26,684 nt of DNA from assembly GCA_000969725.1 (NCBI GenBank), contig JXSR01S007841.1; one strand, written 5' to 3'. Both the position numbers and the translations under genes were made by a program. The stretch comes from Ophiothrix spiculata. Taxonomy: Eukaryota > Echinodermata > Ophiuroidea > Amphilepidida > Ophiotrichidae. Below, one piece after another: positions 18,775 through 26,684 of this stretch (position 1 is its first letter; every line of letters begins with the position of its first letter). The notes below the pieces were generated by a model. That model worked only from the letters and a program-made list of their open reading frames with translations, did no database searches and was not told the DNA's origin.

Positions 18775-19735
18775 TACTTCAATATTGTTGTAACCAATCC
18801 AAGTTAAGTCAGAAGAGATATATATACAACAAGATGCATGACATTTATTTTTCATAACCAAAATACATGACTATACATAACTTCTGAATCTGGTTCCAAG
18901 ATGCCTTTAGGAGGGCGAAACATGATGCTGATGAAGTAGATATACTGTGGTAAAGGTTGGCTATCACTGTATCCAAATACCGGAAACATGTTTTAGCATT
19001 TCAAGTAGCTTCATAAATTACGTATGAGCAGTTTCAAATTGCAAATGATAAATGACGTCTGTGTGATATTTCCACTGTATTTAATTTTCTTTTTTCAAGC
19101 TGGAATATTTATAAAAATTAGTGGCATGCTCGTCTAAACCTACTCTGTTTAGAAACATTATATTTCGGACAAAAATATTGGTTTTTTTTTATTTTGCATG
19201 CATGAAAACTACAGTATTTACGGACAAAACAGGGCAGGATTTGTTTGATTTACAGAATAAACTGTGAAAACACTTTCACGGGAAATCTTTGTAAATAGCG
19301 GAAATGGATACCCGTCTTTATCTAATGAAAATTCTCCGTCGGTAATGGGTCATTACGATTCCAGCATTCCGACCCATTTCTTACTTTACAAACATCCAAA
19401 TCAATTTGAACATAATCTTAAAACGCAAGACAGCCAGACGACCCAGGAAGATGATCTTGATCTGACCTTGATCTGACATTTACCTCTTACATCCGCTGTC
19501 GTGATATCAAAACAGAGACATATCCCAGTTAGATTCATACTAATTTATGCCCGGCCTGTAGATGTCATGCAAAATATCCTTGACCTTGAAATCTTCACTG
19601 AACAAAAAAACAGTATCATTTTCAAAATGAGGAATGTCCTGTCTGAAACACCTGTTTGCTGTTGGGGTGTTCGTGCTTTGTTTTTATGGATATCCAATTC
19701 TTATCTCTGAACAATCATTCATGGAAATAGATTTT
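18775..19735. other. Intergenic DNA, two TCAAGGTCA-type sites
   Basis: No gene is supported. The plus frames at 19264-19476 and 19501-19710 lack domains. TGACCTTGA occurs at 19463-19471 and 19581-19589. Its complement TCAAGGTCA equals an ERR/SF-1 type half-site, but two occurrences are weak evidence. Confidence 0.4.
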
Positions 19736-19904
19736 TATTTTCATTTTTGCATTAGGTATCTGGATAGGGTCTCTTTTTAGCAGAAAGACTCACGAACGTC
19801 GTACACATCAACATGCAAAGATACATCTTTATTCAGCAACCAGAACGAAATAAATCGCTGTTTTTGGTAAGGTATAGGAAGCAAAAAGGTAGATAAGAGC
19901 AAAC

Positions 19905-22135
19905 TTAAAGATAACTATTCAGTATGATGTATTTATCCAATCTATGCACCATGTCCCATAGGACGTTGGCTCCTCGAACAAATTCAAACCATCTATTCCT
20001 ATCTTGCGCTTCCAAATATGCCTTGTGGAAGGTGGTGCCAACAATGATGTCATCTTCCCATCTCTTCCTTGGTCTTCCCTGTCTGTTTATGCCAGTGACA
20101 GTTTCCATAAGAATGCGTTTGGGTAGGCGGATGTTGTTCATTCTTCACAAGTGACTAAACCATGTCAGCTGCGAGACAGTGATACGAGCTAGGATCTTTT
20201 TTGGTTGAAAGTGGCAGGTGGAGATTCTTGACAGAACTTCTTCATTCCGGATCTTATCCTTCCAGCTGATATTAAGGATTTGTCTGTAGCATCGCATCTC
20301 AAATGCTGGCAACTTCTTCATGTTATTCTTTTTGATGGTCCAGATTTCAGAGCCATACAGAAGTACTGGGTTGACAAGTGTATTAACAAGTCGTAATTTG
20401 GTGGAGAGTGAGATGTCTTTATCACTCCAGACACTCTGTAATTTCCCTAGTGTTGTTGATGCTAATAATAATCTGCTTTTGATTTCGCTGGTGGAGTCGT
20501 TTGATGGTGTTAGTGTTATTCCCAAATACTTGAATCTCAAGTGGCGTACCATCAAGCTAGATCTTTACTGGGAGCTGGTCATCACGGGAGAATACCATAG
20601 CTTTTGTTTTAGGTATACTGATCTCCATCCCATATTTCTTGCTAACACGATGAACTTGCTCAATCAAGGTTTGCAGATCATCCTATGAGTCAGCGATGAG
20701 AGCTATATCATCAGCAAAACGGAGGTCTTTTAATTTGTAGCCATCCACGTTTATGCCCAAGTTATTACAGTTCTCAAAGGCTTCTGCTAAGATGTTTTCG
20801 AGAAATAGGTTGAAGAAGTCTGGTCATAGAAGACATCCCTGGCGCAAGCCAATAGTTGTTTCAAACCATTCTGTAAGATTGTTGTTAAGTCTAATGCAGC
20901 TTTTAGCATTGGGAGAGATCTCTGATGATGTTGATACGTTTTTGACGTACACCATAATGAAGCATCACTGTAAAGAGGCCATCGTGCCATACTCGATCGA
21001 ACGCCTTCTTGTAATCAATGAAGACAGCAAAAAACTTCCCATCTTTCTTCTCAGGGCGAAGACTTGTTCAATTGTGGAGCGGCCAGGTCTGAACTCTGCC
21101 TATTCTTCTGCTAGAATGGCTTCTACATAGGGCTTCATCTGGCTCCTTATAATTTCAAGAAGAATTTTGCTGGAATGGTTAATCATGCTGAGTTCTCACA
21201 CTTGGTGATGTCTCCCTTCTTTGGCATGGTGAGAATTATAGATTTTGCCCATTCTTCTGGAATGCGTTCATTTTAATATCCAGATGTCATTGCAGATATT
21301 GTGCAGTTGGTCAATGATGAACTCACCACCATGCTTAGGCGGTTCACCTGGAATCTCATCAGAACCTGGGGCTTTTCCTGACTTCAGCTTTTTGACAGCT
21401 GCTTCAACTTCAGAACGGAGAATAGATGGCTCACTATCCAGAGTAGAACGGCTAGTCCCTGTATTTAATGGATGAAGAAAGGACGGGTCAATGGTAGGCT
21501 GATGATTGTATAGGGCCTTACATATTCAAACCGTCTTTGTTCTACTTCAGCTGGATTTGAAAGAAACTCACCATTACTACTGCAGATAGAGCTGGATGCA
21601 GGTCTTCTATCTACGCCATTAGTTATGGTCTTGATGGTGTTGTAGACCTCTTTGCTCTTGTTCTGTTGCATGTTCTTCTCCAAGATGTTACATTTGTCAT
21701 TGACCCATTTTCCTTTGTCAGCTGTAAGGCATATTTTAATCAGTCTTGTCAGGTGGTTGTACTCTTGACGACTGTTAGGATCTTGAATGGCCTTCTTCCT
21801 TGCTTTCCTTCTTTCATCAGTCAGTGCAAGAGTTGCATGGGAGATCCAGGGATTCTTCTTTACTCGATGAATTCCAAGGACTTCATCTGCTGTCTCTTTG
21901 ATGATTGTGGTGGTTTTTTTTCAAGCAAAGAGTCTGCATTGGATTCATTTGTGTCTAGTTCACCATCAAGCAACCGAAACCTGTTTTGCAGTTTCAGCTG
22001 AAATTCATTTTCTGCACTAGGGTCATCAAGCTTGGTAAGGTTCCACTTCTTTCTCTTTTGGCCTTTCTTCTCAACTTTGAATTTCACCCTCAGCCTGGCA
22101 ATAACAAGGGAGTGGTCTGATTCAACATCAACACT
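19905..22135 (-). mobile_element. 5'-truncated non-LTR retrotransposon
   Basis: The minus strand carries, in order, the end of an apurinic-type endonuclease (SDHSLVIARLRVKF near 22085-22130), a linker, a reverse transcriptase and a C-terminal tail. The 5' part, including most of the endonuclease, is absent beyond about 22135, as expected from incomplete reverse transcription. The 3' boundary is uncertain: the coding tail ends at 19905 and untranslated sequence may run to about 19735, where AAAATGAAAATAAAAATC is seen on the minus strand. The clade is most like RTE/CR1/Jockey-type elements with a GRPRKRW tail; I cannot assign it more closely. Confidence 0.88.
19905..22135 (-). pseudogene. Endonuclease/reverse transcriptase relic of the retrotransposon
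   Basis: The protein would nick target DNA and copy its own RNA into the genome. Read on the minus strand, the fragments in order are: end of endonuclease with the catalytic-His motif SDH; KKWNLTKLDDPSAENEF (21860-22087); KLKSGKAPGSDEIPGE with KHGGE (about 21310-21390); FRPGRSTIEQV (about 21070-21110); palm motif A FIDYKKAFDRVW (20987-21022); LRQGCLL (about 20835-20860), where the expected following Ser codon is a TGA stop; the FADD catalytic motif (20707-20718); YLGITLT with LLYGSEIW (20145-20555); and RLPKRILMETVTG with GRPRKRWEDDI (19905-20141). Stops after LIADS and VKI, others in the linker, and several frame shifts make it inactive. Confidence 0.88.
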
Positions 22136-22596
22136 TTGAAATGATTATCCAATACAATCACTAAGTTTATCCTGAGCAATAACAAATGACGGTAATAAGA
22201 AAGTAAAAAGAGTGTTTTCTGGTTTGCAAACATTTGACACAATGTTCTTTTTATTGTCATATTTTCAGTTTGTGCATTTTCTTGATTCTTGACTCGTGAG
22301 CATATTGAGTGTTGCATTACATTTAGTGAGTGGAATTAAGTTTAAACAAACACTGGCATGAAACGACATGGTAACAGCAGGATTTTCATTAACAATTCAC
22401 ATCAACTGTTACTGTTAATCCTTACGATGCCATTCCAAAGTAATATGACTGAAGATTCGTTGACACCATCATTACACGCGATGTTGGTATGACGTCAATA
22501 ATGCCGATATCGATATCTGAAAGATATATAGTACAAGATACTTGAAATTGCCAGGTTAAAAGTGTGATTTAGCTTAAACACGAAAGGATTGCATTT
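22136..22596. other. Intergenic DNA
   Basis: Nothing coding recognised. The minus-strand frame 22090-22317 overlaps the truncated retrotransposon edge and shows no domain. Confidence 0.4.
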
Positions 22597-22597
22597 A

Positions 22598-23555
22598 GTC
22601 TGTGGGAAAAACCTTGATTTTGGGCTTGACTGCAAAATTGAGTCTGCACAATTGTTCTTGACTGATTCTTACTCTTTGAGACCCATAGATTCAAGAACTG
22701 AATGATGCAAAATCCGCACTTTGAGCATTTTGAGAAATCCAAGATGGCCGCCAAAATGATATCCATAACATGTTAGTAGTCAAATCTCGTTCAAAACCTC
22801 ACCAACATGTTTCTCTCATCACAAGGAAGCAGAAAAAGTATACTTTTACCTATGTCTGAAATATGGTTTTGGAGTTATAGCCAAAAATGTGAAAGATCAT
22901 ATAAGAGGTCACGGAACTGGCCATATGGGAGTCCAAAATTTCAAAAGTCTCCGATTTTGTTCAGAATGGTCTCAAACTATTCGTCTTGCAAAACTGTCTG
23001 CACAAAGTAATAGTTTAAAGTGCATCAGATCAGTTTTTGCTATGGTTACAGGTCAAGGAAAATTTTGTGCTACATGCACCAATGCAATGGTAAATATGGA
23101 CTTTGTTTTTGCCTGCTACCATGTAAACAATTGACCTGACGCACTTCAAACTATCACTTTGTATATACACTTTTGCAAGAGGAACAGTTTGAGACCAGTT
23201 TGAACAAAATCGGATACTTTTGAAATTTTGAACTCCCATAGGGCCAGTTCCGTGACCTCTGATATGACCTTTCACATTTTTGGCTATTACTCCAGAACCA
23301 TATTTCAGACATAGGTAAAAGTATACTTTTTCTGCTTCCTTGTGATGAGAGGAACATGTTGCTGTGGTTTTGAACGAGATTTGACTAGTAACATGTTATG
23401 GATGTCATTTTGGCGGCCATCTTGGATTTCTCAAAATGCTCAATGAAGCGGATTTTGCATCATTCAGTTTTGGAATCTGTGGGTCTCAACGATTCAGAAT
23501 CAGTCAAGAAAAATTGTGCAGACTCCATTTGCACTTTTTCTGTTTTCCCACAGAC
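22598..23555. mobile_element. 958-bp foldback element with mirrored open frames
   Basis: GTCTGTGGGAAAA at the left end is repeated inverted at the right (TTTTCCCACAGAC), each next to TA (22596-22597 and 23556-23557); ATT is an alternative duplication. The two halves are inverted copies along almost the whole length with an axis near 23077, at roughly 85-90 percent identity by eye. Shared blocks include CAAGATGGCCGCCAAAATGA, AGTATACTTTTACCTATGTC and GGTCACGGAACTGGCC. Each arm holds the same open frames (22889-23134 plus and 23030-23275 minus; 22807-23010 plus and 23154-23357 minus), as symmetry demands. No transposase domain is visible. Probably a non-autonomous element. Confidence 0.85.
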
Positions 23556-23658
23556 TAATTACTTATGCGCTTATTACTAAAGACCCAAATGTTCGTGGAA
23601 ACGGGGAAAAACACACACCATTATGCCTGAAATATGTCTACTGAATAAACAAATCAAT

Positions 23659-23769
23659 ACTCTTAAAAGGATCAAATTTGAGGAGAATTTGGATCAAAAT
23701 TGATCCGGAAAAGGGTAAGCTCATATTTGATACTTTATCGGATCAATTTGATCCTTTCTTTTTAAGAGT
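23659..23769. repeat. Small palindromic element, 111 bp
   Basis: The left end ACTCTTAAAAGGATCAAATT and the complement of the right end ACTCTTAAAAAGAAAGGATC share their outer ten bases and the GGATCAAATT block, with a small insertion. GGATCAA/TTGATCC occurs six or so times inside. TA precedes the left end by one base but is not matched on the right. Likely a small MITE. Confidence 0.55.
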
Positions 23770-25219
23770 GAAGTATTTATTCGCAAAACACAGGATAATG
23801 TGTTAAGAAAATGCCAAACAAACATGCTGTACATGTAAAATGTCTCGAAAGCCAAACCAGAACTCCTTACATTATTACCTACCATATAACTTGTAAACAA
23901 AGGTTTTTTTTATAGATTTTTTCAGTAATTTGTTTCAAAAAATTGGAAACTTAGTTTACAACGCGGAGAAACATGAAATCTTGATATCTGTAACGCAGAA
24001 ATTTAGGGTATTTACCTTAGATACGATGCTGAGAATATATATGTATGTGATGTAACCTGACTGTCGAAAAATGAAGCGAGGTTGACATTAACAAAGTTCA
24101 TGTCAAATTACATCACACTAGTTTGCACGTATCATTAAGATTACTCAATTTCTTGAACATTATCAATTGAGATTTATAAGAGTGATGTGAAGAATGTCTT
24201 CCGTTCTAACTTTGCAAATGTTTCATTTTTACGGTGAGTTGTTATACTTGTTGACGTATATCAACATCATCATTTATGTTCTTACAATTTTTCAAATAAT
24301 TGGTGGCTTTAAAGCAGCATTCTTGCATGCATCTTGCAGTATACGATGCTACAAATATTGTATGTAACTGGAATATAATAAACATCTAGTAAGTTTTATA
24401 GGACAGCTTATCCAAAGCTAAATCAGCCTGCATATGTCAAACTTTAATAACACTAAGCCGAGTCAAAACTTTCATTCAATGTTTTTTCAATGTTCGCGCG
24501 ATACCTTTTAATCAAAAACTTACTGACACGGAAGATAACTTCATTTCGTTGACAGTTTATTTTAGGTATATATAACAGTTTACATCAAAAGACGTCTTTA
24601 AACAAAGATTGAAAATGTTATACATTAATCTATATGATCTATTAAAGCTGTGATAAATTGTTTCAGGTTGATTACCTGTTGTACAAATTTATTTTCTGAA
24701 GTAAGATTTAGTCAGAGTTGGTTTATCATTTTTGAAGCAATCGACTTATTACACTAAATAGGCAACATGGATCACAGCAGTTACAGTTTAACTTTCAGCC
24801 ACATTTCCATATTGTTTCAAACACAATCCAATTTCAAAGTATTAACAAGCTTTAACAACACATGGCTGTACTTATATTCTCCCTTTCGGAGAAAAATAAA
24901 ATCGGTTTGGGTTCAGTGGGTTCAACCATTTCATCTAAGACCTCTAATGAAACATTTTATAACCTACAGAGGAACTCTTTTATCGTTAATCACTGAAGAA
25001 ATTGATTTTCAAAACATAGACGACCATAGAGCCTCATAAGATTGTAATACTATGATGTTAAAATTCATCAATTCATGGATCTGCTAAGAATAGTAGAGTG
25101 CACAATTTCAACATCTCATTGATTCTTTCTATATTAGTATTTCAACTCTTCGCTTCCACCCAAGCACTTTCACCTTCACCTTGTTTAGGCTTTTCCCAAG
25201 GAAACCCAATTGTACCAAG
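23770..25219. other. Intergenic AT-rich DNA
   Basis: The 24767-25039 plus ORF (90 codons) starts with an ATG but has no domain, signal peptide or codon pattern I can defend. A weak hairpin (GTGATGTAAC near 24049 facing ATTACATCAC near 24106) is the only structure noticed. Confidence 0.45.
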
Positions 25220-25222
25220 TAA

Positions 25223-25367
25223 AGGTCATGTCACACATCACCGTACCTTGCGAAAAACGAACTAATAACGTAAACTGGTTAGGTAATCGATTACATGTAT
25301 TTCAATGACCCAACCAGTGTACGTGATTAGTTCGTTATTCATACGTTTCGTGATGTGTGACAGAGTC
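25223..25367. mobile_element. Palindromic MITE with TAA target duplication (copy 3)
   Basis: Flanked by TAA (25220-25222 and 25368-25370). TGTCACACATCAC is present at both ends and the interior is collinear with the copy at 7384-7529 (GGTAATCGAT, ATTACATGTATTTCAATGAC, CCAGTGTACGT). At 145 bp it is almost the same size. The outermost six bases differ from copy 2 and between its own ends, so it is an older or separate subfamily. Confidence 0.8.
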
Positions 25368-25541
25368 TAAAGCTAAAGGAAGCTTATCTTCAACAGGGTT
25401 CCAAGAGGACTTTGACTGGACCGGTTTTATGAGCAGTAAATGGTAAAGGATATTTTATGCAAGGCAAGGAGTTTATGGTATGTATAGCGTTAATAAAATA
25501 TTTCGAGTATAAGTGAACGGTGCAAATAGTTCAGGTTATCA

Positions 25542-25889
25542 CATAGATTTAAAGCGGAGATACCAGGCTTTGTATACCAGCCCGTGTAATGGCGTCGTCA
25601 GCCATGGAGCTCAAATTGGGGGTATTCGGGTCCACTCGGCTCCCGCCAAAATCAACTCCGAGTGCAGACATTTGGTAACGCGTAGAGACAGCTTGCGCAA
25701 ATAATACTTTACGCGAATGACACGCCAACCTGCACACAGAGCGTGTGTGCGTATTTCAATATTCGCGCATTATGACAAGGTGCGATGCATCATCGGCAGG
25801 CTATCGGCAAGAACCCGAATACCCCCAATTTTGTCTCCATGCCGGGATAAGAATGGCGGCATGCATTGTATCTCACCTTTAAATCTATG
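25542..25889. mobile_element. 348-bp MITE with 8-bp target duplication, hAT-like
   Basis: GGTTATCA flanks both ends (25534-25541 and 25890-25897). The ends CATAGATTTAAAG are identical in inverse orientation for 13 bases, followed by a nearly matching GGAGATAC / TGAGATAC. Further in, CAAATTGGGGGTATTCGGGT faces its near-complement at about 25815-25837. An exact 8-bp duplication is typical of the hAT superfamily. It is more GC-rich than its surroundings and holds no real ORF. Confidence 0.85.
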
Positions 25890-25948
25890 GGTTATCACTA
25901 CCCATGTAAATCACCCGGTGTAAATCACAGGTAGGTCAAGTCACTGAG

Positions 25949-26299
25949 TCTGAGTCACACATCACCGTATAGAGCAAAACGTACGCCTAACGTACTTTAT
26001 CCCACTATTGTTCTGTATTATGCATTGTTGTCCGTCATGTGTTCATTACAAGTACGTTCAATACGTTATCTATACGGTCTGTCTGTTATTTCGTTATTCA
26101 CACGGTTGTGGTCACACGTTCAATATGTGAAACTTTTGTATGTTATTCGTACGTTTTGCTCTATACGGTGATGTCTCACAGAGCTTATAGAACCGAATCG
26201 CACGAATAACGTACACTGTTTCGATTATTGAAATATATGTATATAGATTACCAAACCTGTGTACGTTATTCGTACGGTTCGTGATGTGTGACCGAGTTT
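25949..26299. mobile_element. Composite of two TTA-type palindromic MITEs (copy 4)
   Basis: The left part (25949-26184) is bounded by AGTCACACATCACCGTATAG and its near-complement ending at 26184, with GAGCAAAACGTACG in both arms and an unrelated middle. The right part (26188-26299) repeats the copy-2 interior (ATAACGTACACTG, GATTACCAAACC, GTACGTTATTCGTACGGTTC) and ends GTGATGTGTGACCGAG. TTA stands at 26185-26187 and 26300-26302. The pieces probably record insertion or recombination between related elements. Confidence 0.65.
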
Positions 26300-26350
26300 T
26301 TACGTACAAGTCAAGATCAGTGGTTGCAGTATCCACTGACCTAAAAGAAA

Positions 26351-26456
26351 GTGCGCTCTAATTCAGTCGGGGCCACTCGCTCAATTGAGCGTACTGCTGC
26401 ATGCAGCGGTACGCTCGATTGAGCGAGTCCCTGTATTGCTGGATAGAGCGTGCCCG
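26351..26456. repeat. Hairpin with a 54-bp near-perfect palindromic core
   Basis: The core 26375-26428 reads ACTCGCTCAATTGAGCGTAC, then a GCTGCATGCAGC centre, then the complement, with only two mismatched pairs. Outside it, GTGCGCTCTA (26351) faces TAGAGCGTGC (near 26446-26455), extending the structure more loosely. It may be a small foldback element; no target duplication was found. Confidence 0.75.
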
Positions 26457-26684
26457 CTACAATAAGCAACATCGCCGTTTCCTCTAGTATTCTCTGGTTG
26501 TCGTGTGAATATTTTAGTTATGAACACTGATTTTTTCGCTATTTATTATTTACGTTCATTCCCTACACAACAAAATTGCTTGTGTTGCTTCAACATGTTC
26601 AAAGAATTTTACAATACAATCAATGTTTGCGGGGGTATCCCGGTATGTACACCTAATGTCGCGCAGCTTCCAAAACTAAACGTA
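26457..26684. other. Window end, nothing recognised
   Basis: No ORF, repeat or RNA gene is supported in the last 230 bases. Confidence 0.5.

Noticed and set aside
20320..21475. Plus-strand open frames of 76-125 codons
   Set aside because: Antisense to the reverse transcriptase relic, which reads clearly on the minus strand.
24767..25039. 90-codon plus-strand open frame starting with ATG
   Set aside because: No domain, signal peptide, splice signals or recognisable homology. Too short to distinguish from chance.

Overview
The window looks like a piece of an animal nuclear genome, most likely a marine invertebrate and probably an invertebrate deuterostome such as a hemichordate, echinoderm or cephalochordate. 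The reasons are AT-rich, gene-poor DNA, one intronless rhodopsin-family GPCR with melatonin-receptor-like motifs, a tRNA-derived SINE, a decayed Tc1 transposon, a 5'-truncated endonuclease/reverse-transcriptase retrotransposon, and very many short palindromic (foldback or MITE) elements. The species is a guess. There are no operons, CRISPR arrays or other prokaryotic features.

Layout. 1-710: repeat-derived DNA and the upstream region of the GPCR. 711-1721 (+): the one convincing intact gene, a 336-residue melatonin-receptor-like GPCR. 1754-2410: two MITE-type insertions directly behind it. 3655-4084: four copies of a 14-base motif. 4677-6348: a complete but dead Tc1-like transposon with inverted repeats of about 320 bp and TA target duplications. 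7384-12177: six more palindromic elements or hairpins, up to 1.16 kb long, several with recognisable target-site duplications. 12364-12540 (+): a speculative small secreted-peptide ORF behind a TATA box. 13820-13980: a GC-rich hairpin with 38-bp perfect arms. 14.15-18.75 kb: three diverged tandem copies of a block of about 2.0-2.3 kb. The middle copy holds a minus-strand ORF that weakly resembles an ANF-receptor ligand-binding domain, and a SINE lies inside the array. 19905-22135 (-): the retrotransposon relic. 22598-23555: a 0.96-kb foldback element. 25220-26456: a pile-up of at least five palindromic elements.

The genes do not form a pathway. The window is best read as one receptor gene plus decayed paralogous exons in a dense field of inverted-repeat transposons. 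The most interesting signals are (i) the number and variety of palindromic elements, including one family with TTA/TAA target duplications present in at least four places, (ii) the three-copy tandem relic, and (iii) the hairpin at 13820. All identities come from reading motifs by eye; no database search was run.
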